A DNA stretch of 64,000 nt from Evernia prunastri (GCA_003184365.1 NKYR01000084.1:117023-181022), one strand, 5' to 3'. Counted from the first letter of the stretch, positions 13,301-24,746 are shown. Program-made: numbers and translations. The notes: a model not told the origin generated them from the letters alone.

Positions 13301-13774
13301 GCGGATACGGGGTTGCGGAGCGGTCAACTTCGATATCTTGTTTGATCTTCCGAATCTTTCGGGTCGGCATACTCCAGAAAAGTATCAATGGCCGACTAAT
13401 CCAAGCCGTCATCGACAAGGACACTTGGTTCGAACGTTGTATGTCTAGGTTCAGAGCCCCTATACTTGGAACACTGAATTCTCTATACTCAATCTAGCGT
13501 AACATCACTTCTTATGTATGAATCTATTGACAGTTAGCAGGCAGCTCAGATGTCTAGATGTCATGGTACAACACCACAGGAGGAGGATTGGGGACAAGTA
13601 TCTTGGTCAAAAGTTTTCCTTGCCTGGTGTTCTTGCGAACACATTAATTCTTTGACTGTAGTAGTAAGAGAAACTGATGCTTAAGGTACTGTCTCTCGAA
13701 TTTTTAAAACCCAAAGATCAAAATTTGTGCTTGACTTTGACTTGGAAAATTTTAGATCTTCATTTAGCCCGTGA
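10355..13774. other. Gene-poor stretch, no supported gene
   Basis: About 3.4 kb without a gene I can defend. Short open frames are scattered on both strands; a frame on the minus strand near 12053-12340 has ordinary composition but no recognisable domain. A G-run lies at about 12533-12551. No transposase, reverse transcriptase or terminal-repeat structure was seen, and no tRNA-like A and B box pair. Confidence 0.45.
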
Positions 13775-14300
13775 TCATCTTCTACTCTCATCCCCACGAA
13801 CCTCTGTGTCCCTCACAAGCACCAGCCTACCCACACGAGACCGGAGTTCACATCGAAACTTATCAAGCTTCTGCTGCCCTTGCGCGTACCTGAGTTTCTT
13901 CTTGAGGCCGTGGAGCAAGTTCTTCCGGCTTGGAGTATTAGGGATTGTCTTGCAATCTACAGCCTCGACGTGCTGGACCACTTCACTGATCCTGGAAAAG
14001 CTACGGCTCCAGCATTGTGAACAGTGTAACACATATGAGTAGCCTCCAGAGCAGGTCCGAATGTGTCCATCATACCTGTTCTTGCCCTCAAATGGCCTTT
14101 CGCATTGTGGGCAGATAGATTCCCTCATCCATTGGCCATATTCGCTCTCTAGCGAAGTGAGGTGGAGCTCCAGCCAGCAGCCATAGAAGGCAACGCAGAA
14201 TGATGTAGCTTTCCAATCTTTCATATTCCATCGCTAGAGCATTGATGTGCTTGATATCCAAGCCCCCATCCCGCATACCGTCTTCAAGATGTCTTTCCAT
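13775..14300 (-). pseudogene. Decayed C2H2/C2HC zinc-finger gene copy
   Basis: The frame starting at 14300 gives MERHLEDGM, then LAMEYERLESYI. This parallels the MLNHLESE then LAAKYEYSDSYI arrangement of the intact finger gene at 15.7-16.7 kb. The coding signal then jumps by one base near 14190 into the frame that holds two fingers, ICPQCERPFEGKN..HIRTC and LHCSQCWSRSF..VVQHVEAVDC. No convincing intron bridges the jump, so I read it as a frameshifted remnant of a paralogue. An unannotated intron or a sequencing error is possible. The upstream fingers present in the intact gene were not found above 14300. Confidence 0.42.
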
Positions 14301-14796
14301 GTCTGATTGCTATCGAAGCGTTGGTGCTGGCAGCCCTAACAGAGCTGTATTTTCTGTCTGGGTGCTCTATCGCCCTTTTGATCTGTTAGTATCATCTTGG
14401 AATCATTGTTCGCAATCGTGGTATGAACCAATGCCTGCTCTACGATGGGACAATGGTAATCGTTGGATCACTGATGGACTTGCGTATGGCATGTACGGCG
14501 ATCTGTGTTCTATGGATACCTGTATCTACGGGAACGTGAGTCTCTTCCCCAACGAGGTGACGCGTAATTTCACGGATGGAAAGCCCACTGGGGTATTGCT
14601 GTTTGGAATTTAGCAAAAGATGGTACTGCCAGTTTCTGATGGAGATCCTTTGACACTGCTTGAATTTTGCAACGAGGTTTTTGTTCCCAATCAGATCGCA
14701 TGTGTTCGTATAGATGACCCTAGTGGTGCTACAGATAAGGTCCTAAGCCCCAGCGGCTGGGAAGAACTCAAAATGCTGGAGGCCAGGACAAGGTGA
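14242..14796 (+). pseudogene. Unrecognised reading frame broken by one stop
   Basis: One frame stays open across this interval except for a TAG at 14611-14613. Before the stop it reads WDNGNRWITDGLAYGMYGDL; after it comes a coding-like stretch with DPLTLLEFCNEVFVPNQ and SPSGWEELKMLEAR, ending at TGA 14794-14796. I do not recognise the family. The bases around the stop are too few for an intron (GTATTG to TTTAG is about 21 nt). Its first part overlaps the decayed finger gene on the other strand, so only the portion after about 14320 is worth considering. A chance open frame remains possible. Confidence 0.28.
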
Positions 14797-15700
14797 TGGA
14801 ATTGGGGAGACGCAACATCAACCAAGCGGTACTTGCTGCTAGGGCGTTGGACCAGAAGCGCGTCTGGTTCTATCGTGCCGGGTGTTATCACTTCGTATTA
14901 TTGAGCTGCAGGAGAGAAACCTGCTCGGAAAAGGCTGCCATGAAAGACGGCCTTTTGGGCAACTCCGTTCAGGTAGAGCTGCGATTCGGAGTTGATGTGC
15001 CCCCCCGAGCTAGCAAAGGCGCTTTCCTAAGGTAAAGGGAAAAAAACATTGTCGTTTGCCTGTCCTTGGTCCGCTTCCTATTCTCAACTCATGCGGCGAA
15101 ATGAAGCAGATAAGGGGGCAAAAGGTTTTTCTCGTAGCAAACTTCAGGTACACACCAAGGTCTTTGCATTTCCAATTCTAGGAAGTTTCATTGACAGAGA
15201 AGCCAGTAGTCTATTGATTTGAGAGGCTACTGTGAAAGGTAAGAGTAGAATGCCTTTGATAGAAAGTTGTGCACGGTAGAGGCGAAAAGCGCTACAAACA
15301 ATCATGCGTCGACTTCGTGATGTAGAACATATCGTGACTTGCCTACATCAGTCTGGAAGAATCCTAGCTTAGACGGTCTTCAGTTCTCGAATTGAAGGAA
15401 AAAAACAGCTCTGAAATTGTTCCGCAAAAAGAGACATGATGATATGTGCAACAAGAGTCATAATAAAACCATTTACCGAGATCTCCTGGAAGGAGTTGTA
15501 CCCTTCTCTCCACCGTGATCATTCATCCGGAAAGTCCGTACGATATCAGTGATTCGACTGGAGCACATGTGATCCATTATAGAATTTCCCAATGGGAGTA
15601 TCTACAAGCAACCTCCGTGTTGCGACCTCGAGCCTCTGTCACAATTATGGAGTCCTGTCTCTCCTCTCCAGTAGCATGACCGCCACTCTTATGCGTGGCC
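14797..15700. other. Intergenic, no supported gene
   Basis: This is the downstream flank of the C2H2 finger gene. I see no domain-bearing frame, repeat or RNA gene. Confidence 0.5.
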
Positions 15701-16743
15701 TCAGCCTTGATTTTGCCAAAGATGGCGAAGCATCCCTCCAACACTTCCAGTGCCATAGGTGATGCCCTCCGAGCAAGTCTTCACCTCTATGTGCGCGACA
15801 AGTGCACTAAGGGCCGCGAACTTAGTCTGGCAACCGGGACATTTGAATGCAAGAGGATGGTGCAGGGTAGACTTGATGTGATCGGCCATGATTTCATCGG
15901 TTGCAAAAGTGCGATTGCACTTATCGCAGCCGAAGTTTCCAGTCTTGCGTATGAAGACGGGCTTAGCTTGGAACCGCTCGCGAGAGCCGGTGAGCAGTTC
16001 CTCTTTAAACCTTGGTACTATGTAGGAATCAGAATACTCGTATTTGGCTGCGAGTCTTTCCATGCGAGCGCGTTGGGCGACTTCGGACTCCAGATGATTG
16101 AGCATTCCGGAGTATCCGACGAACAGCTTGGAGCAGCCCCAGCACTTTATGTCTCTAGAGACGTGCGTGAAAACATCCTAAAAGCTCGTCAATGACGTTT
16201 GCTAGCGGTGGGTCGGATCATCTGACTCACTTGACTGGGCTCTGCAGCCGCACTGCAATTTTCCCCATAGCCCTGACACAGATGGTGCTTCGGGCTTGTC
16301 TCGTAATGCTTCAAACGGTCGGCTTCGGTCAAAAAATCCAGACGACAGTCGTCGCAAATCCAATGTTGTTGGGACTCTGCCCGATGGCTAAGCATAGCTT
16401 CGTCGGAGGGCAAAAGAACTTTGCAGCGAGAACACCAAGCATGGCGACTAGAATCATTCAAATGATTATGGAGAGCGTGTCGGCTCCCGAAAGATCTGTT
16501 GCATGGCTCGCAACGAAACACTTTTCTTGGCCTTGTCAGCGGGCTCATGCCGACACGAGGGAATAGATTGGAAGGCCCGAGTTGTACATACTGCGGCATT
16601 GCTTCCTTCTGAGCAGTATTAAGGGTTTTTTTGACGCGAGTAAGCGATGATGAAGATAGCTTAAATTTGCGTGAGAAATGATGACGACTGCGTGGGTGTG
16701 TGTAGGTTGTGGTGTGGCTTTCCAGGCGGTCAGAATCATGCAA
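15701..16743 (-). CDS. Multi-finger C2H2 zinc-finger protein
   Basis: Two exons (16743-16231 and 16177-15701) join in frame to 329 residues. Six fingers can be read in order: FRCEPCNRSF..H, AWCSRCKVLL..H, WICDDCRLDF..H, IKCWGCSKLF..H (degenerate), FGCDKCNRTF..H and FKCPGCQTKF..HIEVKTC (C2HC). This serial arrangement, with a linker containing YEYSDSYIVPR between fingers 4 and 5, is typical of a lineage-expanded fungal family of unknown role. The members are presumed nuclear and nucleic-acid binding. An in-frame ATG at 16599 (MPQYVQLGP) is an alternative start that keeps all fingers. A decayed relative lies about 1.4 kb downstream and another finger protein about 1.9 kb upstream. No cluster role is implied. 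Confidence 0.8.
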
Positions 16744-18607
16744 CGAGGGGAGGTATATTGAACTGCCGGCACAGGATAGACGACGTCGAAAGTAGTTGTT
16801 GTCTTCAAATATGGCTACTGCGTTGTTTAAGACACGTTCGGCGAAGGCCTTAAGACTGCTGCCACGCTAGTAAGCCAAAAATTTGCAACATCCAGTTTAC
16901 AACATCATAATTAGCGCTGTGCTTCACTGTTCACTCTTACCGAGTTGCGGTACCTCAACGTAAAAGACACTGCCCCGAATTTACCTCTGCAGAATCATAT
17001 CATCTTGAAGGTAAAACCTCAATCCTTACAGAGGATCACCCGGAAAGTTACTGATCGGTGTCCTCAGGGTTCCAATAAATGCTCGAGATTGGTACACCAA
17101 CGGCGTCTCCATTCGCACCGCCTCCTCTCTTTCCCGCCATGGGTCAAGATATCCAATTATGGGTTCATTCAACTGGAAACTTTAGCGCTGCCAGGCTATG
17201 ATAGCACAATCGATCAAGGCCACCTCCACAAGGGATGGCCTTTCTGCTGGTGTTGAAGGAAGGTTCTGCCCGCTCTACCGCTGGTGCCTCATCAACTCAA
17301 AGTGCCAAGTTGTGGTGGCAAATAGGAGCTATCAGCTTGTGTACCAGACGCACATCATCATTAGTCTGTGGTTACTCCTGGAGATGGGTGAGATCCATGA
17401 AGACGAAAGCCTGTGGTACCTGATGCAGGCGTTTGTCTTTCCGCATTGGGAGCAGCGGCGGCCGGACTCTTTCCCAACCGATCAGCGCTTCTCCGACGTT
17501 CAGCCTCATCCCCTGATAGCAGCAGAGGCTGGTGAGCGTAACACAGCTCTCACGATACGGCAGTACGTCTTGGATGGAGGACATGGAATTGTCGAACGAC
17601 AGCCAGCTCTACGGCTGCCTCCACGCTACTCCACCAACACGACCCTCTGAACGGCACAGGCTCAACGCGTCCACCGCCTTCTCCTCTATCCCAACTCCTT
17701 TCAATGAAGATACTTTTTAGGTCATACTGGAAGTGATGTGTGCTCAAAAGATAGCTGTGGAACATCTTGGAAGGGGCGATTCAAAACTGTACTACAGGTC
17801 GAGAGAGGGAACGCCAATATGGAGAGCGAAATGTCTCTTGGAATGAAATAAGAAGGCGCAGTGATATAACGAATTGGGTCATTTTTAAGTGGACTAGACG
17901 TAACGGCGAAGTGCTGCCAGAAATTGGATAGGTTGAAGAGACAAGATGAACGGAAACTCGACCATCTGCTGTTGTAGCAATGACATATTGTGGTATAAGA
18001 TCTGAAGGCCAAGCTCAAGACTTGACTTGAACCTAGGTATGAGGAATGCAGCAAAGTGTTCACACGTTGGAATCTCAAAGCTAGTATAATGCTACAAGAG
18101 TCATTGCTACCTGTTTGAAAAGGTCTGGCATACTCTCAGTACTTGAACTCCTCTGCTAAGCCTTTCTCTTGAATTTTTTCAGTTAAAATTTCACTCTTCG
18201 TAACGATACGCGTCAAACGCGGCTATCAAAGTGACTAACGGGTAGCCACCACCACCTTACATTGACCTGCCCAACGACAGAGATTCATTTACAGCTCTAA
18301 AAATTTGAAACAATGTCTCTCCAGTGTATTCAGTTGTTATTTCGATGCATGACCATGAAGCTGATCCTTGAAGTCAAGTGTTCCGTTTTCATGCTAAGCA
18401 TCGTAGTTTCCCACCGACTTTTGTCTCAAATTGCAGGCACGATGGCCATAACCTCTAATAAACAATACACTGTGGTAAATTGTCTACAGCCGCAAGCATA
18501 CGTATCCAAAAGCGGCCTTGTTAATGTCCTGCTTTTAGTCGATAACAAGCTAGCTCTTCCGATTCTGATACACTCCAGCGTAGCTCAGAGTCAAGAGTCT
18601 GAGACTA
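16744..18607. other. Intergenic, no supported gene
   Basis: Open frames here (for example a 150-codon frame on + at 17198-17650) show no domain and no consistent composition. Overlapping frames on the other strand are equally long. I call no gene. Confidence 0.45.
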
Positions 18608-19658
18608 ATGACTAGACCACACAAAGCGTACACTTACGTCTGCGGAATTTTTAGTCCATCCCTCCATGATCCTGCGCTTCAACCTAAAGGTAAGAAAAAT
18701 TTGGAAGGCTCTCGATACCGCTGTCCTCGTTGCGACACTACCTTCAGACGTTGCTGCGGAGTCAAGTACCACTTTCCTCGGTGCATAGCAACCAACGGCA
18801 ACCCGGACTCTCTCAGATGGTTTGATCACGCGAGCAACGGATCTCCCAGTAAACGAAACAAAACAGCATTGAAAGCAACCGTCGATTCAAGCAATCGTAA
18901 TCGAATTAAATTCTCTATTGACTCTGTGATGGAGGATGAACTAGAGGCAGTCACGGCTGCGAGCAAGGTCCGCAAGTGGGCCGCCATGGCAGCGGAAAAG
19001 CAAGCAGCAAATGTCGCGTCGACATTCAACAATCCAAATGGAGCTGAGCCCTTTAATACACACGATTCAATCAACGGTACGGCCTCAAATGTGGACACGT
19101 CAAACAACAACGACACGCCAGTGGCAAACCTGCGAGCCACAACGTCTACGGCCACACTCGAACAGGGAAGACCACATGGGATTTCGGCAGCACGCGATGA
19201 GTCTGCCACGCCAGCCCGCAAGCAACAGCAATCAGAATCCCCAAAGCGAGGGAAGCGTAGGGGCCCTACCCATGACTCATCGACAGCACACCTCTTCAAT
19301 AATGCGGGGTTGCTCATGCCAGTAAGTCCTTTTCAGATCCATTTCTTCCTATTCGGCACTTTTTTACGGGACGGGATACGTGTTGAGAAGCATTGCACAA
19401 TTCACCAGCTGCTTTGCTCCCTATACATGTTTGGCTTCACACCATTCTATCTAAAATTGGGCATGCTGACTCAATACTTGCTAGTCGATTCCAGGTATAG
19501 ATTCCGTTACGGAACGCTTGTTTGATCAAGGGCAGATTATGTCTTTGGCAGCACCGTGTTCGCATGGAAACTACTACCCAGATGGGGAACCAATTGGTGG
19601 CTCCTTTCTGCTGGAAAACTCAGGCAAACAGAACCGCAGGAAGGGTGACGGGAGTTGA
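18608..19658 (+). CDS. C2HC zinc-finger domain protein
   Basis: Exon 18608-19321 and exon 19485-19658 join in phase 0 to 295 residues. The finger reads YRCPRCDTTFRRCCGVKYHF then RCIATNGNP, followed by DSLRWFDHASN. A finger followed by NGNP..L.W.DH.S marks a fungus-specific C2H2-type domain often found in putative transcription factors. The rest is Asn/Ser/Thr/Lys-rich and probably disordered, with a basic SPKRGKRRGP segment resembling a nuclear signal. The 163-nt intron (GTAAGT to CTAG) is longer than others here but leads into a coding-like exon ending KQNRRKGDGS. If the intron is not spliced, the frame ends at 19525 with a less plausible tail. Function is unknown; regulatory roles are inferred from the fold. 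Confidence 0.68.
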
Positions 19659-21373
19659 GTGGGACCTGAGAGTAAGGCTTCGGTTCACATCACACGTGTG
19701 GTTATGCTGACTAGTCTGTAGTACCTATAGGTTGGATGAAGCAATTGTTGGAAATCACATGCGCTAGAAAGAGACTGAATAAAGGCTCGGTGATCTTTGC
19801 GCTGTTACTATCACTTCAGGTTCTCTCATTCCTTGTCCTTAGAATTGCAGAAGAGGGAATGCTATCTTTACTCTGTACTGGGCGCACAGTGCTGATCCAG
19901 CTGCCTCTAGCATAAAGGTGTTGTCACTCAGTTTAGAGGAAGTAGCACAATGATTCAATGACCCATCAAACGGAATCCACATCGCAATGAGACGACACTG
20001 ATCGACGAGCCAGGTTGATTATGTTGCAATTCACGTTCCATCGACGGGGCTCTAGATTCATCGTCCTCACTCCCTCTTTGTTCTTTAGATGTCCTCATGT
20101 CTGTGATCGAATATAGCAGCCCAACCCTAAAGCAAGAGACCTAGCTTCATCAGACCCGCAGACAAACATCAACTCCAGGCTGTCGATTATAATTTACGTC
20201 GCCATATTCGAGACATCCGTCTTGCATAACTCTCAGTTCGAAAGGTATGTTCTTTCCAATAACAGCAACGCCTTTTGCCCGAACAAGGAACCAACCGCTG
20301 TCAACAGCAACAGAGTTACCTCTTTTTCACCCGGGTACTCAGAAATGGAGGGATCGTTGATTTGGGGGAAATCGTCATCTTCACTGTCGGAGATGATAGC
20401 AAGGAGATCCATGCTCTACACATCGGTCTAGCGGGTACGTCGGTGGGAGGTGAGCCGTCGCTTTCGCGTCTCAGCTGAGTTTCCGTTCACTCGTTAGGAG
20501 ATGCGAGATGATTTTGGTGATTCTGTAGCTAATCCAGAAGTGGTTTTGGAGTCGGGGCTATTGGGGCTTGAGAAAGGCTTTCTCGAGACTTGAGGTCCGA
20601 TATAGATGGTAAGTAACAATGTTCGCGCGAAGTCGTCCATCGCTAATGTAGAATAGATAGAGGAGGTACTGATTGTGAACCTGCTAAGGGTGCAAACTAA
20701 AGGTGAATTCTGGAAAATTTTCCTACCATCGTGGGGGACTTTACCTGGGTGACACAAGTTTTAGGGCAAATAGAGACCGGAAAGTCAGTTCATATTCCCC
20801 ATGCTCACCAACTTGTTACTTCTTGGGCACACAGCTAACTTGCATACCTGACCTCTTGAATACCTGCAGATCTATCCTTTAGTCAGTCGCCAAGTGCGTA
20901 CGGATATCTTCTATACATCGATCGGCAAGAACCCATCTCAACTATATGAGCTGGCTGCAGCATGGAGAATCTTTCCGGCACGGTGGCTGGCCAACACCAA
21001 AGGAAGCCATACTCAGGTCAATCTGCTTTGTCCTTCTCATTATAATAAACGCCGTCATTGTTCTCTTTTGAAAGGACTGTTGGAAACATGTGCTGCGACT
21101 ACCCTTGAGAGGGTCAAATGACTTATGGTGGCAAATAGTTCATGGGAAAGGTATAGTTCCCGGCCATGCTTTAGTCTCCAACACATAGCCCATGACACCT
21201 TCTTGCTCATCTTAAATCATAAGTCTGCTCGTACTTACTCTTCCTCTTCCTTCCTCATATAGTCTTGTCGCCCTCAACCTCGCACCTTGCAACACTCATA
21301 ACATTACATTTTCCATCCAATACCTTTATCGAGACTAAACACTATAAGGTCCAGCAACGTCAAAGCATTTTCT
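19659..21373. other. Intergenic, no supported gene
   Basis: No frame with recognisable content. The last 200 bases before 21374 are CT-rich, as expected for a fungal leader in front of the TFIIB-like gene. Confidence 0.5.
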
Positions 21374-22453
21374 ATGTCCCAGCAACAGACTCCGGTACCT
21401 CCGGAAGGAACGTCTACCCAAAAGCGCATCTTGGAGGACGACAACCTCACTCTAGCCATAACTTGCGCCAATACCTCCTTGCACAACGCAGTGCGATTGA
21501 GACACCCTCCGTCCCACACAGGCTCGCCCTTTGAGCAGCACACCTTCAACCTCGTGACTGCCTACAACGAATTCGACATTCTCACCAAGTCCCTCGGTGT
21601 CTCCCATGAAGTTGCCGCTCACGCAAAGTCGCTATACAGCCAAGTCTACAACTTCAGCGGCCTCGAAGACGGTCGGTTCCAACATGAAATTCTCATCGCT
21701 GGCTGCGGATATATTGCTTGTTATGAGAAGGACCAGGGCCGAAGCATGCTGGAGGTTTTCGAATCGAGCCGTGCAACGGTTCCACAGATGGTCAGCGTGT
21801 ACCGAGCACTGGCGACTTTCTTCGCTGTCCCCGTGCGCACTCGAAGCGTTCAATCAGAGGGTGACGGGCGTCTCCAAGCCGGTTACGAAGAAATCGGCAA
21901 GCTTTCGCGCTCGATCAGCATTCCACTGTATGCCATGCAGCACGTCAAGCGTCTCTACAAAAAGACTCACAACGCCGGCAGCTTCAGAGACGAGGACCGG
22001 AAGGTTGTCATAGTCGCGTACCTTCTCATCGCTTGTCGTCAACTGCATTTCCCACAAACTGTTTCGGAGATCCTTGCCTTGGATCCAGGTGCCACTAAAG
22101 TCTACCTTGGGAGGGCATTCAAAAGCCTCGGGATGTTTTTTACGGCAGAGAGCAAGCGTCATGTCACGGAGACACGGCAGCCAGGTGATACTGCCAGAAG
22201 CACCACTGCCGATGCTCGCTCCAATGACCGGATCATACGCACATTGCGAGAGTTGACAGAACAACTTCATTTGGACGGAGAGCCACTCCTTAGTGGAAGA
22301 CGGAACGCCGTCTTCCGGGCCAACTTCGCATTCACAGCATCCACAGCACCCACAGCACCCACCATACCCCCAGAAGCCCCTGCTACCAACAGAACCCACG
22401 CCCACCACGACTCTACGAACGACACGCGATCCGGACCCTTCCACCCACCGTAG
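21374..22453 (+). CDS. TFIIB-like protein without zinc ribbon
   Basis: A single exon of 359 residues. Two cyclin-type repeats of the TFIIB/BRF kind are visible. The first (about residues 60-150) has VAAHAKSLYSQVY, ILIAGCGYIACYEKD and SMLEVFE. The second (about 170-260) has IPLYAMQHVKRLYKKT, VIVAYLLIACRQLHFPQT and VSEILAL..KVYLGRAFKSLG. Canonical TFIIB begins with a CX2CX15-17CX2C zinc ribbon and a B-reader. Here the first 50 residues have a single Cys and no ribbon, so recruitment of RNA polymerase II in the usual way is doubtful. The C-terminus is a Pro/Thr/Ala-rich tail. It is likely a divergent paralogue rather than the essential TFIIB. It lies in a gene-poor region 5.3 kb beyond the NR-PKS 3' end; no functional link is claimed. 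Confidence 0.78.
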   Translation: MSQQQTPVPPEGTSTQKRILEDDNLTLAITCANTSLHNAVRLRHPPSHTGSPFEQHTFNLVTAYNEFDILTKSLGVSHEVAAHAKSLYSQVYNFSGLEDGRFQHEILIAGCGYIACYEKDQGRSMLEVFESSRATVPQMVSVYRALATFFAVPVRTRSVQSEGDGRLQAGYEEIGKLSRSISIPLYAMQHVKRLYKKTHNAGSFRDEDRKVVIVAYLLIACRQLHFPQTVSEILALDPGATKVYLGRAFKSLGMFFTAESKRHVTETRQPGDTARSTTADARSNDRIIRTLRELTEQLHLDGEPLLSGRRNAVFRANFAFTASTAPTAPTIPPEAPATNRTHAHHDSTNDTRSGPFHPP

Positions 22454-22819
22454 CAGCCACGATTGTAGGGCCGCAGGAACGCTTGTGCAACGCAGGCCAC
22501 TCTACGCGGTTCGTAGGTCAATTTTTGAAAGAGCCGTGGGAGGCACTTTAGGACGAATGGCAACGGGAAGAGTTGGCTACTCGCATGTTTGCGTTTGACA
22601 CTTGATGTGGGATGGAAGAGTGAACAGCAGAGCAAATTGTAAATACCAATGCAATGCAAAAAACAAGGACTCCAGTGCAGCCGTTGATCATAATGCCTCT
22701 GAGACATAATTCCTCCCGGCGAGAACCATGTATTTTCTGTTCTGACTCTTTCAAACGTACGGACATACGTACATACACACATACAGCGGCATCGTACCCA
22801 ACCCCTTTCCCTACAAAAT

Positions 22820-23935
22820 CCCGAAGATGACCCCCGTCGAAACACCATCCTACCAACGGCCTCCGGGTGCTCTAAAACAACAACAACACCATCCAAGCCC
22901 CCCCGAAGCCATACCATCCACTCCCACTCAAAATCCCCTCCATCCCAGCCCCCCAAGCGCTCCACCCTCCTACCTTTTTCCGAGCCCAAACCCTCCCCCC
23001 CTCCCCACCCCTCAGTTGGCGCAGAGCTTCAGCTGCCTCTTCTATCACTCACGACCCATCGCTATAGCCCAGCCGAGCAGCATCCCAGCTTTCAACAGTA
23101 TATAGGAACTGGGACAGACGACCCCGGCCTTCCAATATACAATCTCTCGCCGTAGAATGTCAGCCGTCTCAAAAGCTTAAACGCATAAAATCAAAAAAAA
23201 AATCAAATCAGAAAACAAACTCCCTTGTGGAAACACCCCCTCCCGCAATCCACCGACACTCCCTCCTAACTCCTGACTCCTCTAGTCCCCATTCTCAGTC
23301 TCCCTTACCCATCCACACATAGTCCTCACCCCAGGCACCGACCCAAAAACCGACCGTACATTTCCTCACGCTTGAAAGGTGCTCTACGGAACAGTTATCC
23401 AAGAGCATACCCAGTGCGGCAATTCCCCCTTTCCCGCCCCCTGGGGGTGATAGTGTTCAGCGGCTGGCTGACTGGCTAGCTGGGCGCTTGTTCGGGACCG
23501 CGGGGCTTCGGTTGCAAAAAATTCTGAGGAAGGGGAGCGCGGACCGGGGAGAAAAAGTTCTACGGGGGAAGAGAGAGAGAGTGTGTGGAGCTTTGCTTGC
23601 GCGCTTGCTTGTTTGTTTGTTTGCTTTGGAGGGTTTTTGGCTTGGCTACGGGTTAGGAGGTTGGGGCGATGGGTTCGTTCGTTGGTGGTGGGGATGGGAG
23701 GGAGGGGGGTGTGAGAGGGAGGGACGAAGGGGAGGTGAGGTTGTTTGTGTGTTGGGGTATTGTTGCGTATTTCTTGAAGCCGAGGGGCGAGTGTTGGGTG
23801 GGGGGGATGAGATGGTTTGCGTTGGGGATTGGATGGGATGGGGTGGTGTTGATGAGAGAAGAGGGGGGCAAGAGCAGTGAGGGAGAGGCATGCACGCTGT
23901 GTGAGAGGGAGTAGAGGGCGTCGAAGGGGATTTCA
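22820..23935. other. C-rich tract switching to G-rich tract
   Basis: On the + strand 22820-23440 is strongly C/pyrimidine-rich with runs such as CAAGCCCCCCCGAAGCC. From about 23490 to 23935 it is strongly G-rich (GGGAGGGAGGGGGGTGTGAG). The switch happens within about 60 bases near 23450. Long open frames across it come from the lack of stop codons in skewed DNA and are not genes. Several G-runs could form quadruplexes. Confidence 0.6.
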
Positions 23936-24005
23936 TGATTTCATCTTCGGCAATTGCGCATGGACGGTTGATTAATAAAGTAGAACCAAACCGCTTGCTT
24001 TTTAT

Positions 24006-24746
24006 CTATGGGACTACCGTTGAGGAGCAACAAGCATCCTGCGAAGACAAGCGCTTGCTTTCGCATGTCACACAGAGGTAGTATCCCATGTCCGTCAACG
24101 CTTTGCTGTGATCGCCGCGGTGGGGCACGTAATTGTTTAAAGTCGGTCGAGCAAGGGAAACGCCGCAGGTCCGGTCTTGCCCTGGGTTGGGAAATTGGTG
24201 AGCAGACCATTTGCGAGATTTCTTCTCACTTCGGAAAAGCAAAGCAGGGAAACTCGATGTGGGAAGTAGGTCGGCATTGCGAATGCGTTCGGATAGGATT
24301 CGCATCGGCAATGGAGACTGAGGCTTGCTCATTTTGCTTCCCCCCAAGGGCCCTGTCACATGTTTGGACAAGTATGCAATGGACTGGGAGGCAGAGCTTG
24401 CTTCTGTATCCTGTACTAGCAACGGAAAGAAAGATATAGGGATGTTCGGCCACAGTGTGTGCAAGCAAGTCCGTGCAAGCGTGCTGCTCCCTTTCCCAAA
24501 CATTCCCCCGGTCTCGATCGATGTCGATCCCCGATTATTGTCATGCATATCATTCAAGGTAATCCGGCAAAGTAGGCCCATGCGACGGCAACCAACATGA
24601 CACCCGCACCGTGTAAAATACCGGCGGAGAAGATCCATCTCATTCATGTCCATACAGACACCGGTCTTGGAAAGGCCATACATCGAGCGCAGGCCTTCCC
24701 ATCTTCCCTCCATGGGAAAAAGGTCCCATCTCTTGGCGTTGGTCAA
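24006..24746 (-). CDS. Uncertain hypothetical open frame, 246 codons
   Basis: An uninterrupted frame of 246 codons in DNA of ordinary composition. I do not recognise any domain. There is no signal peptide or membrane segment, and Cys and Met are frequent for a globular fungal protein (for example CGCHVGCRRMGLLC). A 143-codon frame overlaps it on the other strand. It is listed because its length is unusual for chance outside skewed DNA; it may well be spurious. Confidence 0.2.
   Translation of the reverse strand: MTNAKRWDLFPMEGRWEGLRSMYGLSKTGVCMDMNEMDLLRRYFTRCGCHVGCRRMGLLCRITLNDMHDNNRGSTSIETGGMFGKGSSTLARTCLHTLWPNIPISFFPLLVQDTEASSASQSIAYLSKHVTGPLGGSKMSKPQSPLPMRILSERIRNADLLPTSSFPALLFRSEKKSRKWSAHQFPNPGQDRTCGVSLARPTLNNYVPHRGDHSKALTDMGYYLCVTCESKRLSSQDACCSSTVVP

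Noticed and set aside
17198..17650. 150-codon + strand frame
   Set aside because: A similarly open frame exists on the opposite strand and no domain is seen in either.
22267..22989. 240-codon minus strand frame
   Set aside because: It overlaps the TFIIB-like gene and then the C-rich tract, where stop codons are rare on the complementary strand.
23488..23880. 130-codon Gly/Trp/Arg-rich + strand frame
   Set aside because: Artefact of the G-rich tract; composition is not protein-like.
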